Source: Pseudomonadota bacterium (GTDB lineage: Bacteria > Pseudomonadota > Gammaproteobacteria > Burkholderiales > Burkholderiaceae_B). Taken from it: 11,963 nucleotides of DNA. The notes beneath the pieces were generated by a model that worked only from the letters and a program-made list of their open reading frames with translations, did not search any database and was not told where the DNA came from. Position numbers and translations under genes: made by a program. How positions within the stretch are numbered: position 1 is the stretch's first letter; the number at the start of each line of letters is the position of its first letter. This document shows, piece by piece, positions 6,187-11,963 of this stretch. Location of the stretch: the NCBI GenBank assembly GCA_023386765.1, contig JAEWJD010000401.1, positions 1 through 11,963 of the forward strand. Direction: 5' to 3'.

Positions 6187-7170
6187 TCAGCGTGCCTTGG
6201 CCACGGCGGCGTTCCAGGCCGCCACCACCTTCTCGTAGTCAGCAGCGGCTTCGAGCGAGTCGACCGGGAAGATCTTGATGCTGGAGAGCTCGGGCAGCGT
6301 GGTCAGCTTGGAGACTTCGATGTCGTTGCGCGCCGGGCGACGGAAGTTCTTCACCAGCTGGGCCGTCTGGGCTTCCTTGCTCAGCAGGCCCTCGTAGAGT
6401 TTGCCGGCCGCCTCGGCGTTCTTGGCGCCCTTGATGATGAACATCCCTTCGGGGGCCAGGTAGCTGCCTTCGGTGGGGTAGATCAGCTTGATTTCTTTCT
6501 GGCCGCCGGCCACGTATTCCTGGGCGGCGTATTCCAGCGTCAGGCCGACCGGATATTCGCCCGCTGCCACGCCTTTGTAGGTGGTGCCCGACGAACCGGT
6601 CACCACGGCGTTGGCGGCGATCTTATCCAGGCCTTCCTGGCCGAATTGCTTGTACAGGCCGTAGACCAGCATGTAGGCCGTGCCGCTCTTGGAGGGGTCG
6701 GTGATGGCGAACTTGCCCTTCCATTGCGGCTGGGCCAGGTCGGACCAGGTGGCCGGCATGGGCAGGCCCTTGAGCTGGCGCTCGTTGACCATCATCACCA
6801 TGACGTGCACGTTGGTGCCCATCCAGAGATTGTCCGGGCCGCGGAACTCGGCCGGGATGGCCTGGACGTCCTTGGGCGTATACGGCTGCAGCTGGTTGCG
6901 ATAGGCGCCCAGGGTGCCGAAGCCGCCGCTCCAGAAGAGATCGCCGCGCGGGTTCTGGGCTTCGGCCTCGATGCGCTTCATCAGCGTGCCGGTGCCGCCG
7001 GTGACCGGGCGCACCTGCAGGTCGGGCTGGGTTTTCTTGACCGCCTCCAGCGCGGTGTCGATGGTGTCGGTATTGTTGGACGAGTACAGCACGACGGTCT
7101 CGGCCTGGGCGGTGCCGGCCGACAGGGCGGCGGCCAGCAGACTGGATTGCAGCAGAAGCGAGAAGCGCAT
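6187..7170 (-). CDS. ABC importer periplasmic substrate-binding protein (Fe(III)/phosphonate-type family)
   Basis: This 327-residue protein has a signal peptide (MRFSLLLQSSLLAAALSAGTAQA) with likely cleavage after Ala23. It has the layout of family 1 periplasmic binding proteins: VVLYSSNNTD (26-35), the GDLFWSGG ligand-edge segment (76-83), WKGKFAITDPSKSGT (150-164), GSSGTTYKGVAAGEYPVGLTLEY (192-214) and APEGMFIIKGAKN (239-251). This matches the class that includes FbpA-like ferric-ion binders and 2-aminoethylphosphonate or phosphoglycerate binders. The adjacent Tyr pair that coordinates iron in FbpA is not present at 214-216 (Y-A-A), which argues mildly against ferric iron. The start at 7170 has AAAGG about 7 bases upstream and 23 bases separate it from the permease stop. 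It is the last gene of the operon. The substrate is unknown. Confidence 0.9.
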   Translation of the reverse strand: MRFSLLLQSSLLAAALSAGTAQAETVVLYSSNNTDTIDTALEAVKKTQPDLQVRPVTGGTGTLMKRIEAEAQNPRGDLFWSGGFGTLGAYRNQLQPYTPKDVQAIPAEFRGPDNLWMGTNVHVMVMMVNERQLKGLPMPATWSDLAQPQWKGKFAITDPSKSGTAYMLVYGLYKQFGQEGLDKIAANAVVTGSSGTTYKGVAAGEYPVGLTLEYAAQEYVAGGQKEIKLIYPTEGSYLAPEGMFIIKGAKNAEAAGKLYEGLLSKEAQTAQLVKNFRRPARNDIEVSKLTTLPELSSIKIFPVDSLEAAADYEKVVAAWNAAVAKAR

Positions 7171-7193
7171 GATGGGGCCTTTGAGGAAAAGTG

Positions 7194-8840
7194 CTACTTG
7201 CCGGAAAACAGGTTGATCTTGAACGCCTTGACCGCGACCACCACGGGTACGAGGATCACGGTCACCAGCGCCGCGCCATAGGCCGACGCCATGCCCAGAC
7301 GTCCGCCGTCGACCTGGCGGAAGATGGCGATGGGCATGGTTTCCAGCCCGCCGCTGTATGCCACGATGGAAGCCGAGAGTTCGGAGATCGTGGTCAGCCA
7401 CATCAGGATGGCCGAAGAAATGATGGACGCGCGCATGGCTGGCAGCATGACCTTGAAGAAGGTCGCCAGCGGCGAGACGCCCAGGCTGATCGAGGCTTCC
7501 TCGATCGAGTCGGGAATGTTGAAAAGCGTCGATGAGGCGTTGCGCACGGCAAAGGGCAGGCGGCGCACGGTGTAGCACAGCACCATGATGGCCGAGGTGC
7601 CCGCCAGCACCAGCCAGCCGGTATTGAAGGTCTGCACCAGGGCGATGCCCAGCACGGTGCCGGAGATCGTCAGCGGCAGCACCAGAATGTAGTCCAGCAG
7701 CTGGGTGGCGCGATTGCGCTTCTTGACCGTGAGGTAGCTGGTAAGCACCGCGAAGCCCACGCCCAGCAGGGTCGCCAGGGAGGCGAACTTGAGTGAGTTC
7801 AGGATCGGCTCGGGGGCGCCCTGCAGCGCGCGCTGCATGCTGGCCAGCGACCACTGGCCCCAATGCATCACCGGGCCGCTGGTGTGCGTGAAAGCGGCCA
7901 CGAACACCACCATCAGCGGCAGCAGCGACAGCAGCACGATCAGGGTGACGCCGCCGGTATAGCCGGCCGCGGCCCAGGAGCGCACCCGGCGCGGAATGGG
8001 CGCGCGCCCCTGGGTCATGGTGTAGACCTTGCGCTCGACCATCCGTTTTTGCACGAACAGCACCGCCGCGACGATGCCGATGGACAGCACCGACATGGCG
8101 CTTTGCAGGGTGGGGCTGCCGCCCATCTCGTTGACGAAGGTGTTGTAGGTCATCACCGAGAGCAGCGGCACGCGGCTGCCCAGCATGATGGACAGCGCGA
8201 AGTTGCCCACCACCAGGGTGAACACCACCAGCGCGTTGACCAGCACGGCCGGCGCGATCACCGGCACCATCACGCGGATGCGGGTCAGCCAGGGCGGGGT
8301 GCCCAGGCTCAGGCCGGCCTCTTCGAGCTGGCCGTCAAAGCCGCGCAGCGCCGCCAGCACACCCAGGTAGATGTAGGTGTAGTAGACCAGGGTCATCGAG
8401 AAGATCAGCCCGGTCCAGCCGTAGAAGGAGGGCAGCTCGATGCCCAGTTCGTACATGAAGTTGGTCAGGATGCCGTTGTTGCCCAGTACCAGCAGCCATG
8501 ACTGCCCGACGATGATCTCGGGAATGACGATGGTGAGAATGGGCAGGATGGCGACCAGATTCTTGAGCGGGAAGTCGTAGCGCGCGACCATGTAGGCGAA
8601 CGGTACGCCCACCAGGACGGTGCAGCCGGTCACCACGGCGCCCAGCACCAGGGTGTTGCGCAAGGCCTCCAGGTATTCGCTGTCTTGCAGCAGGGCGCTG
8701 AAGCCCTCCAGCGAGAAGCCGCCGGCCTCGCCGGTCACGCTGTTGCCGAACAGCACCGCCAGCGGGTACAGCACGAAGAAGATCAGCAAGGCCAGGCTTG
8801 CCGCAGTCAGGACACCCCAGGGCCACCACTTGAATTTCAT
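7194..8840 (-). CDS. ABC importer permease, two fused membrane domains
   Basis: The 548-residue inner-membrane protein carries two BPD_transp_1 permease domains in one chain, about twelve hydrophobic helices in all. Each half has the EAA loop that contacts the ATPase: EEAGLSLGTPPWLTRIRVMVP at about 173-193, and EEASISLGVSPLATFFKVMLP at about 447-467. Fused permeases of this size are typical of FbpB-like ferric and 2-aminoethylphosphonate importers. The start at MKFKWWPWG (8840) is preferred over an upstream in-frame Met because GAGGGG lies 6 bases before it and the protein begins directly with the first helix. The ATPase stop is 10 bases upstream and overlaps this ribosome site, so translation is probably coupled. 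Confidence 0.93.
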   Translation of the reverse strand: MKFKWWPWGVLTAASLALLIFFVLYPLAVLFGNSVTGEAGGFSLEGFSALLQDSEYLEALRNTLVLGAVVTGCTVLVGVPFAYMVARYDFPLKNLVAILPILTIVIPEIIVGQSWLLVLGNNGILTNFMYELGIELPSFYGWTGLIFSMTLVYYTYIYLGVLAALRGFDGQLEEAGLSLGTPPWLTRIRVMVPVIAPAVLVNALVVFTLVVGNFALSIMLGSRVPLLSVMTYNTFVNEMGGSPTLQSAMSVLSIGIVAAVLFVQKRMVERKVYTMTQGRAPIPRRVRSWAAAGYTGGVTLIVLLSLLPLMVVFVAAFTHTSGPVMHWGQWSLASMQRALQGAPEPILNSLKFASLATLLGVGFAVLTSYLTVKKRNRATQLLDYILVLPLTISGTVLGIALVQTFNTGWLVLAGTSAIMVLCYTVRRLPFAVRNASSTLFNIPDSIEEASISLGVSPLATFFKVMLPAMRASIISSAILMWLTTISELSASIVAYSGGLETMPIAIFRQVDGGRLGMASAYGAALVTVILVPVVVAVKAFKINLFSGK

Positions 8841-8850
8841 GGACCGCCCC

Positions 8851-9933
8851 TCAGTCGCGCACCACGCGGCAATCCGCGGGCAGGAGGACCTGCACGGCAT
8901 CGCCCGGCTGGAAGTCGGCCACCATGTTGCCCGCGTGCAGCTCCACGCGCAGCTCGGCGCCGTCTTCGAGCGCAATCCGGTAGGCGGTCTTGAAGCCCAG
9001 GTACTGGCGGCGCAGCACGCGTCCAGGCAGGCCGTTGGGGATGCGCGGCTGCGGCGCGATCAGGCTGAGCTCTTCGGGGCGGGCGATCAACATGCCCTGG
9101 CTGTCCAAGGGGGCGCCGCCTTGTACGCCGTTGAAAGCGTGGGGGCCGATGCGGTAGCGCACATGGGGCAGGCCGGCGTTCTCGCTGCCAGCCACGGTTT
9201 CGGTCGGCACGGCAACGATGTTGGCCGAGCCGATGAAGTCGGCCACGTAGGCATTGACGGGCGTGCCGTAGAGGTCTTCGGGCGTGCCGAGCTGGGCGAT
9301 CGCGCCGCGATCCATGATGGCGATCTGGTCGGACATGGCCAGGGCTTCTTCCTGGTCATGGGTGACGAACACGGTGGTGATGCGCGCTTCGCGCACCAGG
9401 TCCAGGATCACGTCGCGCATCTGTACGCGCATCTTGGCGTCCAGGTTGGAGAGCGGCTCGTCCATCAGCAGCACGCGCGGGCGGATCACCAGGGCACGCG
9501 CCAGCGCCACGCGCTGGCGCTGGCCGCCGCTCATCTGGGCGGGGTAGCGCTGCGCCAGCGCCGCCAGCCCGACCTTCTCGAGCGCCTCGGTGGCGCGTTC
9601 GCGGATTTCGGCGCGCGCCACGCCGCGCGCGCGCAGGCCATAGGCCACGTTGTCGAAGGCGGTCTTGTCGGGGAACAGCGCGTAATCCTGGAACACCATG
9701 CCGATGTCGCGCCGGTGGGCCGACACCCGGGTCATGTCATCCTGGTCGAACAGCAGCTTGCCGCCGTCGGGCTCGTAAAAGCCCGCGATACAGCGCAGCA
9801 GCGTGGTCTTGCCGCAGCCGCTGGGGCCGAGCAGGGTGTAGAAGGCGCCGTCGGGGATGTGCAGCGACAGTTCGCGCAGCACGCTCTGCCCTTCGAATAC
9901 CTTGACGATGCGGTCGATAGTGATGGATGCCAT
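8851..9933 (-). CDS. ABC importer ATP-binding subunit
   Basis: The 360-residue cytosolic ATPase powers the importer encoded by the next two genes. It has Walker A GPSGCGKT (36-43), Q-loop Gln82 in GMVFQDYALFP, signature MSGGQ (134-138, Met in place of the usual Leu), Walker B VLLMDEP (154-160, catalytic Glu159), D-loop SNLDA and switch His192 in FVTHDQEEA. A C-terminal beta-rich TOBE-type domain (about 270-355) fits the CUT1/ferric/polyamine (MalK-PotA-FbpC) group. The start at 9933 has AGGA 7 bases upstream. It is the first gene of the operon, divergent from the LysR regulator 223 bases away. Confidence 0.95.
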   Translation of the reverse strand: MASITIDRIVKVFEGQSVLRELSLHIPDGAFYTLLGPSGCGKTTLLRCIAGFYEPDGGKLLFDQDDMTRVSAHRRDIGMVFQDYALFPDKTAFDNVAYGLRARGVARAEIRERATEALEKVGLAALAQRYPAQMSGGQRQRVALARALVIRPRVLLMDEPLSNLDAKMRVQMRDVILDLVREARITTVFVTHDQEEALAMSDQIAIMDRGAIAQLGTPEDLYGTPVNAYVADFIGSANIVAVPTETVAGSENAGLPHVRYRIGPHAFNGVQGGAPLDSQGMLIARPEELSLIAPQPRIPNGLPGRVLRRQYLGFKTAYRIALEDGAELRVELHAGNMVADFQPGDAVQVLLPADCRVVRD

Positions 9934-9959
9934 GGAAAATCCTGCCGGTAGCTCGCCGC

Positions 9960-9988
9960 ATCATAGGTAGCGCACCCCCGGCGGACCA
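9960..9988 (-). promoter_or_regulatory. Tentative promoter of the ABC importer operon
   Basis: On the minus strand, TATGAT (9965-9960; 5 of 6 to TATAAT) lies 17 bases after a poor -35, TGGTCC (9988-9983; 3 of 6). A weak -35 is what one expects of a promoter needing an activator such as a LysR protein. Transcription would start near 9953, some 20 bases before the ATG at 9933. This is a pattern match only. Confidence 0.33.
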
Positions 9989-9991
9989 GCG

Positions 9992-10006
9992 GGCATTTTT
10001 AATGCC
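9992..10006. promoter_or_regulatory. 15-bp palindrome, possible LysR operator
   Basis: GGCATT-TTT-AATGCC is a perfect 6-bp inverted repeat with a 3-base centre, in the 223-base gap between the divergent ABC operon and LysR gene. It is AT-rich at the centre in otherwise GC-rich DNA and lies just upstream of the tentative ABC promoter (centre near -46). LysR regulators usually bind short dyads here and often repress their own divergent gene. A -10-like TAGAAT for the LysR gene lies at 10048-10053. A second short palindrome, GGGATCCC, lies at 10039-10046. Confidence 0.4.
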
Positions 10007-10156
10007 TGCTGTAAGTTTTTCTGGGGGCTCGCGGCGAAGGGATCCCCTAGAATGGCTGCTCCTGGGATATCGAGCCGCCGGCCATGCATCGGCGGCCGCA
10101 TACTGACAAATACAAGTGGGAAAGAACCGCAATCACGGGCGGGCCGGGAGCCGCAC

Positions 10157-11062
10157 ATGGCACGCAGCCTGCCGCCTCTGAAGGCGCTGCGCGTTTTCGA
10201 CGCTGCGGCGCGGCTGGGCAGCTTCACGGCCGCGGCCGACGAACTGAGCATCACGCACAGCGCCGTCAGCCAGCAGATACGGGCACTGGAGGAATACATC
10301 GGCCAGGCCCTGTTTGCGCGCGAGGCGCGCGGCGTGGCGCTGCTGCCCGATGCCCAGGCCTATTTCGCCGAGGTGCAGGCCAGCCTGGCGCGCATCGAGC
10401 AGGCTACCGCTGCGCTCAAGGGCGCGCGCCCGGCGCGTCAATTGCGCCTGTGCGCCACGCCCTCGCTGGCCATGCGCCTGCTGATCCCGGCGCTGGCCGA
10501 TTTCCAGCGCCAGCACCCGGATATCGAGGTCGAGGTGGCCACGCTGGGCCGGCCCTTTATCGACCGGGCCGATGGCGCGCACGATCTCATCATCCGCCAC
10601 GGCCCCATGGAGCGCCATGACCACGTCTGCCTGCCCTGCCTGGATGACTACTATGTGCCGGTGGCCTCGCCGCGTTATATCGCCCGGCACCGCCTGCGTC
10701 GTCCGGCCGATTGCGTCGGCCATCCCTTGCTGAAGGTGGCAGGGTGCCTGGATCACTGGACGCAGTGGTTTGGCCTGGCCGAGGTGGCGGTGCCGGCGAT
10801 GCTGCCGGGGCCGGTGTTCGATCATCATTTCCTGGCGATGCAGGCGGCCAGCAACGAACTGGGGCTGGCCCTGGCGCCGGGCTGCCTGCTGGCCGAGGAT
10901 CTCCAGGCCGATCGCCTGCGGCCGCTGTTTCCGGCCTTGCGGCTGCCCAACAGCGGCGTGCATGCGCTGTTTCGTGCCAACAGCCCGGCGGCGCCCCTGG
11001 CGCGGCGTTTCGTTGACTGGCTGGCGGCCACCCATTCCCTTAGCGACAAGGATCGCCCATGA
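10157..11062 (+). CDS. LysR-family transcriptional regulator, GcvA-like
   Basis: The 301-residue DNA-binding protein has an N-terminal winged helix-turn-helix at about 8-66 (LKALRVFDAAARLGSFTAAADELSITHSAVSQQIRALE) in the standard LysR pattern, with the PPLKALRVFDAAARLGSFTAAADEL wording typical of the GcvA branch. A linker helix follows, then a ligand-binding domain from about residue 90 to the end. The effector is unknown. The start at 10157 is preferred over in-frame ATGs further upstream because GGGAG lies 6 bases before it and PPLKAL follows at the usual distance. It is divergent from the ABC operon, the classical position for a regulator of the neighbouring genes. Its stop codon overlaps the serB start in ATGA, so the two are translationally coupled. 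Confidence 0.93.
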   Translation: MARSLPPLKALRVFDAAARLGSFTAAADELSITHSAVSQQIRALEEYIGQALFAREARGVALLPDAQAYFAEVQASLARIEQATAALKGARPARQLRLCATPSLAMRLLIPALADFQRQHPDIEVEVATLGRPFIDRADGAHDLIIRHGPMERHDHVCLPCLDDYYVPVASPRYIARHRLRRPADCVGHPLLKVAGCLDHWTQWFGLAEVAVPAMLPGPVFDHHFLAMQAASNELGLALAPGCLLAEDLQADRLRPLFPALRLPNSGVHALFRANSPAAPLARRFVDWLAATHSLSDKDRP

Positions 11063-11775
11063 CTGCCCTGCAGATTGCGCCCGGCCTGAGCCTGCGCGAC
11101 CCCGAACCCCGGCCCCGCCTGACGGACTTCAAGCTGATTGCCTTCGATATGGATTCGACGCTGCTGGCGATCGAGACGCTGGACGAGCTGGCCGATCTGG
11201 CAGGCCGCAAGGCCGAGGTGGCGGCCCTGACCGAGGCAGCCATGCAGGGCGAGGCGCTCGACTACGCGACCAGCCTGCGCCGTCGCGTGGCCTTGCTGGC
11301 GGGCCTGCCTGCCCAGGCTATCGACCAGATCTGGAACGAGCGTGCCCGCCTGACGCCGGGGGCCGCGGCGCTGGTGCAGGCCTGCCAGGCGGCGGGTTTG
11401 CGCTGCATTCTCACCACGGGGGGCTTTACCTGCTTTACCGAGCGTCTGGCCGCGCAGTTGCGGCTGGACGACGTGCGCGCCAACGTACTGGAGATCGTCG
11501 ATGGACGCATTACCGGGCGGCTGCTGGATCAGCCCGGCAGCGAGGGCCTGTGCGATGGCGAGGCCAAGAAGGCCAAGGTGCTGCAGACCTGCGCTGCCAT
11601 GGGCATCACCCCGGCACAGGCCATCACGGTGGGAGACGGGGCCAACGATCTGGCCATGATGTCGGTGGCCGGACTGTCGGTGGCCTATCGCGCCAAGCCG
11701 GTGGTGCGGGCGCAGGCGCGCGTGGCGATCGACAGCGGCGGGCTGGATCGTCTGCTGGCGGTGTTTGCCGGCTAG
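11059..11775 (+). CDS. serB: Phosphoserine phosphatase, SerB-like HAD hydrolase
   Basis: SerB catalyses the last step of L-serine synthesis, phosphoserine to serine, in the cytosol with Mg. The protein is 238 residues with one HAD domain. Motif I is DMDST (30-34; nucleophile Asp30, acid/base Asp32) followed by the substrate-binding Glu39 in AIETLDELA. Motif II is TTGGFT (Thr120 where SerB usually has Ser). Motif III is Lys171 in EAKKAKVL, and motif IV is GDGANDLAMM (192-201). SLRRRVALLAG (72-82) is the SerB cap signature. Unlike E. coli SerB (322 residues), it lacks an N-terminal regulatory extension, which is common in betaproteobacteria. The start at 11059 overlaps the LysR stop by four bases and has AAGGA 7 bases upstream. 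A phosphatase for a related phosphomonoester cannot be excluded. Confidence 0.92.
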   Translation: MTALQIAPGLSLRDPEPRPRLTDFKLIAFDMDSTLLAIETLDELADLAGRKAEVAALTEAAMQGEALDYATSLRRRVALLAGLPAQAIDQIWNERARLTPGAAALVQACQAAGLRCILTTGGFTCFTERLAAQLRLDDVRANVLEIVDGRITGRLLDQPGSEGLCDGEAKKAKVLQTCAAMGITPAQAITVGDGANDLAMMSVAGLSVAYRAKPVVRAQARVAIDSGGLDRLLAVFAG

Positions 11776-11790
11776 CACGGCGCACATCAT

Positions 11791-11826
11791 GCAAAAAGGC
11801 CAGACCTTGCGGTCTGGCCTTTTTGC
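11791..11826. terminator. Bidirectional terminator between serB and the LysM gene
   Basis: A perfect 16-bp inverted repeat (11791-11806 with 11811-11826), arms GCAAAAAGGCCAGACC and its complement, closes a TTGC loop. The A-run and T-run at the stem ends give a U-run on either strand, suiting the two convergent genes on each side (15 bases from the serB stop, 18 bases from the LysM gene end). Confidence 0.9.
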
Positions 11827-11844
11827 TGTGGCCGGTAGCGGGGC

Positions 11845-11963
11845 TCAGGCCAGCGGCGGGATGCGCAGCACCTGGCCCGGGTAGATCTTGTCCGGGTGGC
11901 TGAGCATGGGCTTGTTGGCCTCGAAGATCACCGTGTATTGGGCGCCCTTGCCTTTGCCGTACT
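11845..11963 (-). CDS. LysM-domain protein, C-terminus only (Kbp/YgaU-like)
   Basis: The last 38 codons of a minus-strand gene that enters from the right edge end in TGA at 11847-11845. The visible protein, with IFEANKPMLSHPDKIYPGQ and then VLRIPPLA, is the second half of a LysM domain. It is very close in wording to E. coli YgaU/Kbp, a small BON-LysM protein that binds potassium. Whether a BON domain precedes it cannot be seen here. LysM domains usually bind N-acetylglucosamine polymers such as peptidoglycan, but in Kbp the protein is cytosolic. It is convergent with serB across a shared terminator. Confidence 0.88.
   Translation of the reverse strand, partial: YGKGKGAQYTVIFEANKPMLSHPDKIYPGQVLRIPPLA

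Noticed and set aside
6151..7281. A 376-codon plus-strand frame antisense to the binding protein gene
   Set aside because: It overlaps the ffh terminator and the binding protein, which has a signal peptide and family motifs on the other strand.
7171..7863. A 231-codon N-terminal extension of the binding protein frame
   Set aside because: It lies over the permease gene in another frame. The true start at 7170 begins a clear signal peptide and has a ribosome site.
8841..8975. A longer permease starting inside the ATPase gene
   Set aside because: The added 45 residues are Arg/Ser/Cys-rich shadow sequence. GAGGGG just before 8840 and the first membrane helix fix the shorter start.
8620..9951. 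A 443-codon plus-strand frame antisense to the ABC ATPase
   Set aside because: The ATPase carries all ABC motifs on the minus strand; the antisense frame has none.
10052..10156. An upstream ATG adding 35 residues to the LysR protein
   Set aside because: The LysR winged helix normally starts within about 10 residues of the N-terminus, and GGGAG precedes the ATG at 10157.

Overview
This is a GC-rich (roughly two-thirds G+C), densely packed chromosomal segment. Its proteins look like those of the Alcaligenaceae (Burkholderiales, betaproteobacteria), closest in feel to Bordetella or Achromobacter. I infer this from the wording of HtpG, Ffh and AmpD and from the gene set, not from a database search. 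I see no insertion sequences, phage genes, CRISPR arrays, tRNAs or rRNAs, and base use is even throughout, so this reads as core genome. Apart from the possible start of a gene at the left edge and the tail of a LysM gene at the right edge, all genes look intact.

Layout. (1) At 1-231 is a leader region with a good sigma-32 type heat-shock promoter, followed by htpG (232-2124, +), the bacterial Hsp90. A hairpin plus T-run lies between promoter and start codon. (2) A bidirectional terminator separates htpG from a minus-strand cluster read from 4599 down to 2198: a CcsA/YpjD-type cytochrome c assembly membrane protein, a small membrane-anchored Cys/His zinc-finger-like protein (PP0621 type), AmpD amidase, and a glutathione S-transferase-like protein. 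A promoter overlapping a palindrome may give ampD-gst its own transcription. (3) Divergent from that cluster is ffh (4705-6108, +), the SRP GTPase, ending in a strong terminator. The ypjD/ffh neighbourhood also occurs in E. coli. (4) From 9933 down to 6187 is a three-gene ABC importer operon in the order ATPase, fused double permease, periplasmic binding protein. It resembles the Fe(III)/2-aminoethylphosphonate/polyamine-type importers; the substrate cannot be fixed from sequence alone. (5) Divergent from it is a GcvA-like LysR regulator (10157-11062) whose stop codon overlaps the start of a SerB-like phosphoserine phosphatase (11059-11775). A bidirectional terminator follows, then the C-terminus of a convergent LysM-domain protein (Kbp/YgaU-like).

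How they work together. The left half is housekeeping: protein folding (HtpG), membrane protein targeting (Ffh), cytochrome maturation, and muropeptide recycling (AmpD). The right half may be a functional module: a LysR regulator next to an importer it could control, translationally coupled to a serine-biosynthetic phosphatase.

The most surprising single observation is in Ffh. The guanine-specificity motif reads T-K-L-V instead of T-K-x-D, caused by one base (GTC for GAC) in an otherwise intact essential gene. The rest is mostly well-known families, and I found no convincing entirely new system.
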